A DNA stretch of 58,230 nt, from positions 1-58,230 of the forward strand of contig NZ_WOTB01000024.1 in assembly GCF_011516835.1 (NCBI RefSeq), read 5' to 3'. The notes under the pieces were generated by a model that was not told where the DNA came from, ran no database searches, and worked only from the letters and a program-made list of their open reading frames with translations. Below, piece after piece: positions 1 through 8,046 of the stretch. The DNA is from Acetobacter musti (lineage in GTDB: Bacteria; Pseudomonadota; Alphaproteobacteria; Acetobacterales; Acetobacteraceae). The stretch's first letter is position 1. The number at the start of each line of letters is the position of its first letter. The translations under genes and the position numbers were made by a program.

Positions 1-113
1 GCTCAGGGACCGGCGGCGGGTCGCAACCCGCTACGACAGATGCCCGACCGTCTTCTTCTCAGCCATCTGTCTCGCTGAAACCGTCATGTTCTGGCCAGGA
101 GTCCTGAGCCTAG
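1..113 (+). mobile_element. Right end of an IS5-family (IS427-like) insertion sequence, partial
   Basis: The first bases encode, from position 2, a typical IS5-family DDE transposase C-terminus (RRRVATRYDRCPTVFFSAIC followed by LAETVMFW). It is followed at 99-113 by GAGTCCTGAGCCTAG, which resembles the terminal inverted repeat of IS427-group elements (recalled, not searched). The rest of the element lies left of the window. It is a different IS from the one at the right edge, because both the C-terminus and the end sequence differ. Confidence 0.72.
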
Positions 114-178
114 GGTCGATGGGACTACTTCCCTCATGGGGCGCGGGACGAAGCACCGCAAAACAGCCCTGCTGACGC
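2..178 (+). pseudogene. IS5-family transposase C-terminal fragment with lost stop
   Basis: Only the last 30 or so transposase residues are inside the window. Related elements usually stop just after the final Trp and before the inverted repeat. Here the codons after Phe-Trp are CCA GGA, so the frame reads through the inverted repeat and 65 bp of flanking DNA to a TGA at 176-178. This suggests a decayed copy, although the missing left part prevents a firm statement. Confidence 0.55.
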
Positions 179-237
179 GGTTGTACCAGAACCAGCTTCC
201 TGAAAAAATGGCCGGCTTCAAAAAGACGAAGTGTTTT

Positions 238-370
238 CTCAGGGCTTTGCCCCGAACCCCACAAAGGGACGCAGTCCCTTTGATCCCGGTTTGTTAAACA
301 TAAAGGGGTGAAGGGGTCCCGACCCCTTCCGGGTGCAGGGCAGAGTCCTGCTTCGTCTCCTGTTTGCAGA
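238..370 (+). repeat. Family A hairpin repeat, long form
   Basis: The core at 238-298 has two perfect hairpins, GGGC-TTT-GCCC and AAAGGGAC-GCA-GTCCCTTT, and ends GGTTTGTTAA. The long form continues with a GGGGTC/GACCCC stem and a GCAGGG..TCCTGC stem up to about TGTTTGCA. The same two-part structure recurs at 40069-40201 and, less well preserved, at 10796-10902. It lies directly downstream of the GntR gene end, where it may act as a terminator or REP-like element. Confidence 0.8.
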
Positions 371-415
371 ACGAGCGGAGCCTGGGACGGGCAGGAGCCG
401 GGATTCAGGGCGGTG

Positions 416-1186
416 TCACGCGATCAGAGCCGGCTCGATCCGTCCTTCGGCATCGACCCTGAACTCGGCCTTGCCGGTGCTCAGCAGAATACGGCTGTGT
501 TCGAGCGCACCACGGTCGGCACAGAACGTGACGCGGGTGATGCTCATCAGCGCGGCATTTTTCGTCATGCCCAGCCATCGCGCGGTTTCGTCATCCGTCT
601 TCTGCAGGCTGATGGAGACATCGGCATGATCGATACTGAGCCGGAGATGACGCGTCAGGATAAGGGCTGAGGACATCGAGCGGGCGACGTCCCGTGAAAT
701 CAGATCGATGAATTCCGGCGGATACCAGACTTCCGTGACGGCGACGGGATTGTCATTGACCCGGAAGCCGCGACGGAGAAACAGCGCCCTGTCCTTCAGT
801 CCCAGCGCCTGGCGAACATCCGGCGGAGGCGCCGCCTCGCCAAAGGTCAGCAGCTCCGTCTCCGGAGCCAGTCCCTGTGCCGCGAGAACATCGCCGAGAG
901 AGTAGATCGCGCTCTGCCGTCCGTCCCGTCTGACGTCGCTGACGAAGGTGCCTCTGCCGTGACGCCGCACCACGAGTCCGCGTTCGGCGAGGTGGGAGAG
1001 AGCCTGACGCACCGTGATGCGGCTGACCGCGTACAGACGGCACAGTTCGGCTTCGGACGGCAGGCGTTCCATGAACCGGGCGTCCTGTCCGATCCGCCGG
1101 TCGATATCGGCTGCGAGCTGCAGATAGAGCGACGTCGGCGCCGTATCATCGAGGGCTGAAGCCAGCGTGTCCCCGCCTCCGGTCAT
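416..1186 (-). CDS. GntR family (HutC/PhnF type) transcriptional regulator with UTRA domain
   Basis: A 256-residue regulator. The N-terminal winged helix (about residues 18-80) has the GntR hallmarks LPSEAEL and SRITVRQAL with a following GRGTFV wing. The rest matches a UTRA effector domain. I start at the ATG at 1186, which gives the normal family length; an open frame continues to 1333 but lies under the divergent promoter region. It is transcribed away from the purine gene cluster that begins at 1348, the classic arrangement of a local repressor. UTRA regulators usually release DNA when they bind a pathway metabolite. The ligand here, probably a purine base, nucleoside or phosphorylated intermediate, is inferred only from context. 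Confidence 0.88.
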   Translation of the reverse strand: MTGGGDTLASALDDTAPTSLYLQLAADIDRRIGQDARFMERLPSEAELCRLYAVSRITVRQALSHLAERGLVVRRHGRGTFVSDVRRDGRQSAIYSLGDVLAAQGLAPETELLTFGEAAPPPDVRQALGLKDRALFLRRGFRVNDNPVAVTEVWYPPEFIDLISRDVARSMSSALILTRHLRLSIDHADVSISLQKTDDETARWLGMTKNAALMSITRVTFCADRGALEHSRILLSTGKAEFRVDAEGRIEPALIA

Positions 1187-1234
1187 CTTGTCTGTTCTCT
1201 CATTGCAAATCCGTATTGATTTTCGGGCGACGAG

Positions 1235-1254
1235 GTTATAGGACGACATATAAC
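1235..1254. promoter_or_regulatory. Candidate operator for the GntR regulator
   Basis: An inverted repeat GTTATA-N8-TATAAC lies in the 161-bp gap between the divergent GntR gene and the TonB receptor gene. It is the only clear AT-rich dyad in that gap. Its half-site composition and position are what a GntR/HutC operator controlling both directions would need. Binding is not shown by the sequence. Confidence 0.4.
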
Positions 1255-1347
1255 AACTCAGAACGTCCTGTGTTGAGACAGACTGCCGAAGGCGGTGTGT
1301 GTCAACTCGAAATCCATCATTCAGCAGCACCATTCAGGAACCCGGCT

Positions 1348-3756
1348 ATGAGGCGATCATTCCTCCTGCTCACGATTCTCTCTAATGGTGTCATCCTGAC
1401 AGCCGCCGACGCGGCAGACCCGGTCCACCGCACGGCTGCGGCACACCGTCGCCATACGGCAAAGCCGGCTGCGAGCGCGCCGCCCCCGCCGGCTTCATCA
1501 GCGAAACCGGCTGCCAGAACGGCGACCGGCCCGACCCGCTTCGAAGCAAAGCAGGCGGAAGCGGTGAAAATTGTCCGGCAGACCTTCGGCGGCGGGCATA
1601 TGACCCCGCAGGCGGGAGTGAAAAGCGTGTCGCAGATCACACACGACTTCATTGCGAAACAGGCGCCGACGCCGAACGTATTCCGGCTGCTGTCCTCGCT
1701 GCCCGGGGCGAACGTGGCGAGCGCCGACCCCTATGGCATGGTCAGCGGCAACATGACGGTGCGCGGCATGAACAGCGACCAGATCGGGTTTACGCTGGAA
1801 GGGGCGCCGCTGAATGACATCGGATCGTATATGGCGTTTCCGACGGAATGGGTGGATTCCGAGAACCTCGATGAAGTGACGATGCAGCAGGGCTCGGCCA
1901 ATCTCGATTCGCCGGTGATCGGCGCATCGGGCGGAATCACGACGATGCGGCTGATCGACCCCTCGACGAAGTTCGGCGGCACGGTGGCGGGTTCTTACGG
2001 ATCTTATCACACGCATCGCGAATATGCCCGGCTGAACAGCGGTCTTATCGGCAATACGGGCATCCGGGCGTTTGTGGCGTGGTCGCATCTGGAGGAGCCG
2101 CATTTTCGCGGCAAGGGCGACGATCACAAGCAGCATGTCGATTTCAAGATGCTGAAGGACTGGGACAACGGCAGCCGGAGCACGGTGGCGCTGACCTTCG
2201 ATGATTCGATGAAGGTTGCGTATCTGTCGCCATCTCTCGCGCAGTGGCAGGAATACGGACGCAAGGCGAATTATGCGGAGGATTACAAGCCGAACGATCC
2301 GACATACTGGAAACTGCATCAGAGTCCGTACCGGGTTCTGATTCTGAGCGCGCCGCAGAAGATTGTGATCAACCGGCATCTTGGTTTTGATTTCACACCG
2401 TATTTCTACTGGAATTCCGGAACCATCGCATCCTCTTCGGTGGTGAATGAGAGCGCGGTGTATTCCGGCACGCAGAAATATCAGATCGATCTGAACCATA
2501 ACGGCGTGATCGGGGACAAGGTTCTGATGTATACGGGCATTGGCACGCCCTATGTTTACCGCCCCGGTCTTGTCTCGAAAATGCATTACACGTTCGGGAA
2601 CCATACGATCGTGTTCGGTGACTGGTTCGACTGGTCGCGCGAGCGGAACGTGACGGCGTATTCAGCGATCGGCGCGAATGGCGGCCCGCAGAATGTATGG
2701 GGCTATAAGGACGATATCACACTGCCCAACGGACAGCGGCTTGCGAACTACGACAATCTGACCGTGACGAAAGTCAATTCCCTGTTCTTCGGCGATACGT
2801 ATTCGGCGATGCAGGACCGTCTGCATCTTGAGGCGGGCGTGAAGCAGACGATGGTGAACCGCAAGGCGTATAACTATCTGCCGGGGGCGCAGTATGAGAG
2901 CGGAAACAACTCATCGGTAACGACGCCCAATCTTGGCGGGCGCTATCGTTTTGACGATCATCACCAGATTTTCGGCAGTGTATCGACGAATTTCCGGACG
3001 CCGACGCTGAACACGCTCTATGACACGTACAGCGCGAGCACGGGGGCGGTGACGACACAGGCCAATCCTGGCCAGAAGACGGAATATTCGATCGAGGAAG
3101 AGATCGGCTACCGTTATCAGGACAGCGTTCTGAGCGGATCGGTAACGTTCTTCAATTACAACTTCACGAACCGTCAGGTTTCCACACAGGTTATCATCAA
3201 TAACGCGCAGGTGACGCAGAACATCAACGCGGGCGGCCAGACCACGCGCGGCGTGGATGTCGAGCTTGGCACGCGGCCGTGGCATCACATCTCGGCTTAT
3301 GTTTCTGCCGAATATCTGAATGCGCGGATCGACAGCAACTATCAGGTCGGCGCGGATTATCTGCCGACGAAGGGTAAGCAGGCGGTGCGCAGCCCGAACG
3401 TGCAGGCCTCCGTCGGGATGGATTATGATGACGGGACGTTCTTCGCCGGATTCCAGGTGAAGTATGTCGGACGGCAGTTCTCGACATTCATGAACGATCA
3501 GGCGATGCCCGGTTATGTCAATGCCGATATGAATTTCGGCTACCGGGCGCCGAAGGTCTGGCGGACGCGGCCGGAGTTCCGCCTGAACCTTCTGAATGTG
3601 GGCGACAACAAGTATCTTTCCGGACCGGCGGGTATTGCGGCATCATCGCGGGCCACGAGAGGGATTTACGGGACGATGATCGCAGCAACAGGAACACCGA
3701 CCTATTATGTCGCCGGCGGGTTCGCCGCCATGATTACCGGCAGCGTCGGGTTCTGA
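1348..3756 (+). CDS. TonB-dependent outer membrane receptor, purine operon
   Basis: An 802-residue outer membrane receptor. The ATG at 1348 follows a CAGGAA ribosome site and begins a signal peptide (basic MRRS, then a hydrophobic stretch ending near ADAADP). An Ala/Pro-rich linker precedes the plug, with recognisable segments such as VRGMNSDQIGFTLEGAPLND and ASGGI. The remaining roughly 550 residues look like a 22-strand barrel rich in aromatic and Gly/Asn pairs, and the protein ends in a C-terminal Phe (GSVGF) as outer membrane proteins do. No FecA-type signalling extension is present. It heads a six-gene operon for purine metabolism, so a nucleoside, purine or conjugate is the inferred substrate rather than iron-siderophore. 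Confidence 0.88.
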   Translation: MRRSFLLLTILSNGVILTAADAADPVHRTAAAHRRHTAKPAASAPPPPASSAKPAARTATGPTRFEAKQAEAVKIVRQTFGGGHMTPQAGVKSVSQITHDFIAKQAPTPNVFRLLSSLPGANVASADPYGMVSGNMTVRGMNSDQIGFTLEGAPLNDIGSYMAFPTEWVDSENLDEVTMQQGSANLDSPVIGASGGITTMRLIDPSTKFGGTVAGSYGSYHTHREYARLNSGLIGNTGIRAFVAWSHLEEPHFRGKGDDHKQHVDFKMLKDWDNGSRSTVALTFDDSMKVAYLSPSLAQWQEYGRKANYAEDYKPNDPTYWKLHQSPYRVLILSAPQKIVINRHLGFDFTPYFYWNSGTIASSSVVNESAVYSGTQKYQIDLNHNGVIGDKVLMYTGIGTPYVYRPGLVSKMHYTFGNHTIVFGDWFDWSRERNVTAYSAIGANGGPQNVWGYKDDITLPNGQRLANYDNLTVTKVNSLFFGDTYSAMQDRLHLEAGVKQTMVNRKAYNYLPGAQYESGNNSSVTTPNLGGRYRFDDHHQIFGSVSTNFRTPTLNTLYDTYSASTGAVTTQANPGQKTEYSIEEEIGYRYQDSVLSGSVTFFNYNFTNRQVSTQVIINNAQVTQNINAGGQTTRGVDVELGTRPWHHISAYVSAEYLNARIDSNYQVGADYLPTKGKQAVRSPNVQASVGMDYDDGTFFAGFQVKYVGRQFSTFMNDQAMPGYVNADMNFGYRAPKVWRTRPEFRLNLLNVGDNKYLSGPAGIAASSRATRGIYGTMIAATGTPTYYVAGGFAAMITGSVGF

Positions 3757-3760
3757 GGCG

Positions 3761-5107
3761 TTGGGAAAAGCCGTTGCCGGGCTGGACCGGTTTTTCGGGC
3801 TCAGCCGCGCGGGAACGACCGCCGGGCGTGAGGTCATCGCAGGGCTGACGACATTCGCGGCGATGGTCTACTGCGTCGCGGTCAATCCGATGATTCTGGC
3901 GGCGGCGGGCATGGACCGGGCCAGCGTGCTCACCGCGACCTGCCTGATCGCGATTTTTTCGACCGGCATGGTCGGGCTTCTCGCCAATCTGCCGCTGGGT
4001 CTTGCGCCGGCAATGGGGTCCAACGTGATTTTCGCGTGGGTTCTCGTCGTGCAGATGCAGGTGCCCTGGCCTGCCGCGCTGGCGGTCGTGTCGCTCACGG
4101 GCATGATTTTTCTGATTCTCACGCTGACGAAGGTTCGTGAGAAAATAGCGCATGAACTGCCGGACCCGTTGCGGGTCGGTATCCAGATCGCAGTGGGTCT
4201 GGTGATCATGTTCATCGGCATGCGCAATGCCGGTTTTGTGGTGGCGAGCAAGACGACGTTCATCACCATGGGCTCTCTCAGCAATCCGGGCGTTATTCTG
4301 ACGCTGATCGGCTTTATCCTGACACCCGTGCTTGCCGCGCGGCGCATTCCCGGTGCGCTGATCATTTCCATCGTGACCATGACCGTCATCGGCCTGTTCG
4401 TGCCGGATGGTCATGGCGGGACGATCACGCACTGGCCGGACCGCCTGGCCGCCCTTCCTGTCTGGCCGCGCGAGACGGCATTCAGACTTGATTTCGCCTA
4501 TATCGGCCATCACCTGGTCTATCTGCTGCCGATGATTTTCTTCTTTCTCTGCACGGAGCTTTTCGGGACGCTGGCGAATCTTCTGGGGGTTGTGAGCGCG
4601 GCGGGTCTTCTGGGAAAGACGGGCGCCATTCCCAGAGCGACCGAAGTTTTCGCCACGGACGCGATCGGCACGATCGTGGGACCGGTGCTCGGCACGGCGG
4701 TCGTTACGGTTTATTCCGAGTCCGTCACTGGTGTTCAGGCGGGAGGCAGGACAGGACTGACGGCTCTGGTCATCGCGGCCGGATTTGTCGTGTCCCTGTT
4801 CCTCTGGCCGCTTTTCATGATCATTCCGCCGCAGGCGACGGCTCCGGCGCTGCTGATGGTGGGCATGCTGATGTTCGGCGGCATCGGACGGCTGGATCTG
4901 TCCGATCAGACCCAGACGGTCCCGGCCATTCTCACCTTCATGGTGGCTCTGCTGACGAGCAACCTGATCAACGGCATGGCGCTCGGCACATTCAGCTATG
5001 TCGTGATGGCGCTGGTGTCGGGACGCGGGCGTCGTATTTCACCGGTGCTCTGGGTGCTCTGTATCGTTTTCGTTCTGTTTTTCATCGTTTCCGCCCATCT
5101 TCGCTGA
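3761..5107 (+). CDS. NCS2 / AzgA-type purine permease
   Basis: A 448-residue inner-membrane protein with about 12 hydrophobic helices. It has the AzgA/GhxP-like features of the NCS2 nucleobase:cation symporter family: the GLAPAMGSNVIFAW segment early on, an ELPDPLRVGIQIAVGLVIMF segment and a late Glu/Ser-rich helix (VYSESVTGVQAGGRTGLTA). The start is TTG at 3761, four bases after the receptor stop, so translation is probably coupled. Family members move adenine, guanine or hypoxanthine. With a nucleoside hydrolase in the periplasm and adenine deaminase downstream, adenine or a related base is the most likely cargo. Confidence 0.87.
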   Translation: MGKAVAGLDRFFGLSRAGTTAGREVIAGLTTFAAMVYCVAVNPMILAAAGMDRASVLTATCLIAIFSTGMVGLLANLPLGLAPAMGSNVIFAWVLVVQMQVPWPAALAVVSLTGMIFLILTLTKVREKIAHELPDPLRVGIQIAVGLVIMFIGMRNAGFVVASKTTFITMGSLSNPGVILTLIGFILTPVLAARRIPGALIISIVTMTVIGLFVPDGHGGTITHWPDRLAALPVWPRETAFRLDFAYIGHHLVYLLPMIFFFLCTELFGTLANLLGVVSAAGLLGKTGAIPRATEVFATDAIGTIVGPVLGTAVVTVYSESVTGVQAGGRTGLTALVIAAGFVVSLFLWPLFMIIPPQATAPALLMVGMLMFGGIGRLDLSDQTQTVPAILTFMVALLTSNLINGMALGTFSYVVMALVSGRGRRISPVLWVLCIVFVLFFIVSAHLR

Positions 5108-5117
5108 AGGTTGTTCC

Positions 5118-6224
5118 ATGCCCGCTGCCATGTTCCCCGTTCTGCGCAGGTTCTCCAGGCTTGCCGTTCTTGCCGCCGGCGCAGTGGCCGCCCTGGCGGG
5201 GCCTGTGCTGATGCGGCCTGCGGGAGCCGCGCAGCCTGAGCAGCAGCTCGTGATTATGGATAATGATTTTTACGGTCCGGGCGGGACGAACATGCAGTCG
5301 GTGATTCCGCTGCTCGGCGCTCCGGGCGTGAAAATGCTCGGTTTCACCGTCACGGTCGGGGATGGCTGGGAGAACGCCGAGGTCGCGCATCTGCTGCGGC
5401 TTCTTGAGATTGCCGGCGTGCGTGACGTGCCTGTGGTTCCCGGAGCGACGCTGCCGCTGGTCAATTCAAAACCACGGCTGCTGGCATGGGAAAAAGCGAA
5501 TGGCGTGATGCCCTGGAAGGGCGCGTGGAAAAAGGACGCCCCGGACACGCAGCCGGCCGTGCCGCCGCTGAAGGAGGGGGAGCCGGCGCTCAGGCCGTCG
5601 ACAGAGACGGCGGCGCTGTTTCTGATCCGGCAGGTTCACGCGCATCCGCATCAGGTGACGATCATCGCCGGCGGCCCGATGACGAATCTCGCGCTGGCGA
5701 TCCGGCTCGATCCTGAATTTGCCGGACTGTGCAGGCAGCTTGTGTTCATGGGTGGCATTGTCGACGGCAATCTCGGTCAGGTGACCGACAATGCCGATTA
5801 CTACACGGACTTCAACCTGATGTTCGATCCGGAAGCGGCCGACATCACCCTCACCGCTCCTTTCCCGAAGATCATGTCCGTTGGGGGCGTGGCGAATCCG
5901 CTGCGGATGACGCAGGACATTCTGACGCGTTCTACGAAGGCCGCGACTCCGCTTTCGGCTTATCTGAAGCAGTATTTCAAGCCACAGCCCATGTGGGATG
6001 AACTGGCCGCCGCGATTGTCGTCGATCCGCAGATCGTGAAAACGACGGTGCCGGCCTATATGGACGTGGACCTGGCACACGGGCCAAATCACGGTTATGC
6101 CCATGTGTGGCCGGAGAAAACGCGGCCGCATATGGGTGAGCGGTCCGTGGAAATTGTGACGGGCGTTGACGCTGACCGGTTCTACTCTGACTTTGCAGCC
6201 GCTGCAGGGAGACTGACGCCATGA
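5118..6224 (+). CDS. Exported nucleoside hydrolase-like protein, divergent subfamily
   Basis: A 368-residue member of the inosine-uridine nucleoside hydrolase fold with an N-terminal signal peptide (RRFSRLAVLAAGAVAALAG, cleavage near AGAA), so it should work in the periplasm. Conserved pieces include IIAGGPMTNLALAI, DFNLMFDPEAA and an Asp late in the chain (PMWDELAAA). The first metal-binding motif, normally DxDxxxDD, reads MDNDFYGPGG, with only the first two Asp present. Together with the later W-x-x-A and PLVN segments this recalls secreted fungal-type members of the superfamily. It would split nucleosides into base plus ribose for the permease encoded just upstream. Confidence 0.82.
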   Translation: MPAAMFPVLRRFSRLAVLAAGAVAALAGPVLMRPAGAAQPEQQLVIMDNDFYGPGGTNMQSVIPLLGAPGVKMLGFTVTVGDGWENAEVAHLLRLLEIAGVRDVPVVPGATLPLVNSKPRLLAWEKANGVMPWKGAWKKDAPDTQPAVPPLKEGEPALRPSTETAALFLIRQVHAHPHQVTIIAGGPMTNLALAIRLDPEFAGLCRQLVFMGGIVDGNLGQVTDNADYYTDFNLMFDPEAADITLTAPFPKIMSVGGVANPLRMTQDILTRSTKAATPLSAYLKQYFKPQPMWDELAAAIVVDPQIVKTTVPAYMDVDLAHGPNHGYAHVWPEKTRPHMGERSVEIVTGVDADRFYSDFAAAAGRLTP

Positions 6225-8020
6225 GTGCTTCATCGGAAGATAATGCGTCCCGGACGACCGGCGAACCCGACCTGAACGACCGCGCCCTGCGGGACAGAGC
6301 CGTTCTTGCCGCGCGTGGCAAGGCGCCGTTCGATGTGCTGCTTTCGGGCGGCGTGGTCGCGGATGTGGTGACGGGCGAACTGCGTGAGGCGGATGTCGGT
6401 CTGGTCGGCGCGATGATTGCGAGTGTTCATCCCCGCGGCGCCCGGAGCGATGCCGGGCGGGTGCTGGCGCTGGCGGGCGCGGTGATCGCGCCGGGGCTGA
6501 TCGACACGCATCTGCATATTGAAAGCTCGATGATCACGCCGCGCTCCTATGCGGGAGTGGTGGTGCCGCAGGGAACGACGACGATCTGCTGGGACCCGCA
6601 TGAACTTGGAAATGTTTCCGGGCTTGACGGGGTGCGCTGGGCGGTTGAGGCGGCGCGGGGACTGCCGCTGCGTATTCTCATCGAGGCGCCGTCCTGTGTG
6701 CCATCGGCGCCGGGGCTGGAACGGTGCGGCGCGGATTTCCGGGCTGACGCGATGGCGGAGATGCTGTCCTGGCCGGAGATTATCGGCGTGGCCGAAGTCA
6801 TGGACATGCGTGGCGTGCTGGAGCGCAGCCCGCGCATGAGCGGCATTGTTCAGGCGGGTCTCGAATCCGGCAAGCTGGTCTGCGGGCATGCACGGGGTCT
6901 GGAAGGACCGGCGCTGCAGGGTTTTGTCGCGGGTGGCATCGAATCCGATCATGAACTGACGGACCGGCATGACATCCTCTCCAAGCTCCGGGCGGGCATG
7001 ACGATCGAGCTTCGGGTCTCGCATGAACCGGTGCTGCCTGAGGCTGTCGCCGCGTTCCGCGAAATCGGGCGTGTGCCGCAGACCGTCACGCTCTGCACGG
7101 ATGATATTTTCCCCGATGATCTGGTGAAGCAGGGCGGCATGGTCCATCTGCTGCGCCGCCTGGTGCATTACGGCATGGACGGGCTGGAGGCGCTGCGCTG
7201 TGCGACGCTGAACGCGGCGCAGCGGATCGGCCGCCGCGATCTCGGTCTTGTCGCGCCGGGCCGGCGGGCGGATCTGGTGGTGTTCGATAATCTGGAAACA
7301 TTCGGCGTGCGCCAGGTGTTTGTCTCCGGCATCCATGCGGCCAGCGACGGCGATCTTCACATCGCCATGCGACCCGATACGGCGGCGCCCCCCGGCGGGA
7401 CGATGCGTCTGACATCCGTGTCGGCCTCGCAGTTCCTCATTCCCGCTTCCGGCGCACACGCCATGATCCGGACGGTCTCGAAACCACGCTTCACACAGTG
7501 GGGCACGCGTGAGGTCGCGGTGCGTGACGGGCATGTCGTGATTCCCGCCGACGCGGCGCTGATGGCGGTGTTCAACCGTTATGGTGCGTCTGCGGAGCCT
7601 GGTCTTGGTGTGATCGAAGGGTGGGGCGAATGGACCGGGGCCATTGCCACCACGGTCCTGCATGACAGTCATAATCTGGCGGTTTACGGGCGTGATCCGG
7701 ACGATATGGCACTGGCCGCGAACACGCTGATCGCCTCCGGAGGCGGCATGGTGGTGACGCGCGGGGGCAGGATTCTGGCGGAACTGCCGCTGCCGGTGTG
7801 CGGGCTTCTCTCGACGGACGATCCGCAGGATGTCGCCCGTCAGTTTGTCGCGGTGCGGGAGGCGGCGGCGTCCGTCTCTACCTGGGATGGCGTGCCGGTC
7901 ATGATCAAGCTGATCATCGGTGCGAGCCTGGCCTGCAATGCGGGGCCGCATGTCACAGATCTTGGCATCACCGATGGCATGACAGGCGAGATCGTCACTG
8001 ACTGCGTTCTGGCGTCCTGA
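6221..8020 (+). CDS. ade: Adenine deaminase
   Basis: A 599-residue amidohydrolase that converts adenine to hypoxanthine and ammonia in the cytoplasm. The metal site is visible as THLHIESSMITP, followed by the conserved GHARGL and CTDDIFPDDL segments. The C-terminal half matches the adenine deaminase-specific domain with GASLACNAGPHVTDLGITDG. Its ATG overlaps the hydrolase stop by four bases (ATGA), so the genes are translationally coupled. Length fits the family (about 570-600). Members of this family can also accept other 6-substituted purines, so the exact substrate remains open. Confidence 0.93.
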   Translation: MSASSEDNASRTTGEPDLNDRALRDRAVLAARGKAPFDVLLSGGVVADVVTGELREADVGLVGAMIASVHPRGARSDAGRVLALAGAVIAPGLIDTHLHIESSMITPRSYAGVVVPQGTTTICWDPHELGNVSGLDGVRWAVEAARGLPLRILIEAPSCVPSAPGLERCGADFRADAMAEMLSWPEIIGVAEVMDMRGVLERSPRMSGIVQAGLESGKLVCGHARGLEGPALQGFVAGGIESDHELTDRHDILSKLRAGMTIELRVSHEPVLPEAVAAFREIGRVPQTVTLCTDDIFPDDLVKQGGMVHLLRRLVHYGMDGLEALRCATLNAAQRIGRRDLGLVAPGRRADLVVFDNLETFGVRQVFVSGIHAASDGDLHIAMRPDTAAPPGGTMRLTSVSASQFLIPASGAHAMIRTVSKPRFTQWGTREVAVRDGHVVIPADAALMAVFNRYGASAEPGLGVIEGWGEWTGAIATTVLHDSHNLAVYGRDPDDMALAANTLIASGGGMVVTRGGRILAELPLPVCGLLSTDDPQDVARQFVAVREAAASVSTWDGVPVMIKLIIGASLACNAGPHVTDLGITDGMTGEIVTDCVLAS

Positions 8021-8046
8021 GTGTGGATGCGGGCATGGAGAGCGCG

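Noticed and set aside
1187..1347. Possible purine riboswitch before the purine operon
   Set aside because: No conserved three-way-junction core typical of purine riboswitches; the GntR dyad is the better explanation for control.
6230..7951. A 573-codon open frame antisense to adenine deaminase
   Set aside because: Highly basic, His/Arg-rich residues and no ribosome site; it mirrors the GC-rich codon pattern of ade. Similar antisense frames under the TonB receptor (1498-2604), the YfhO-like gene (12462-13223) and dnaJ (28098-29291) were discarded for the same reason.
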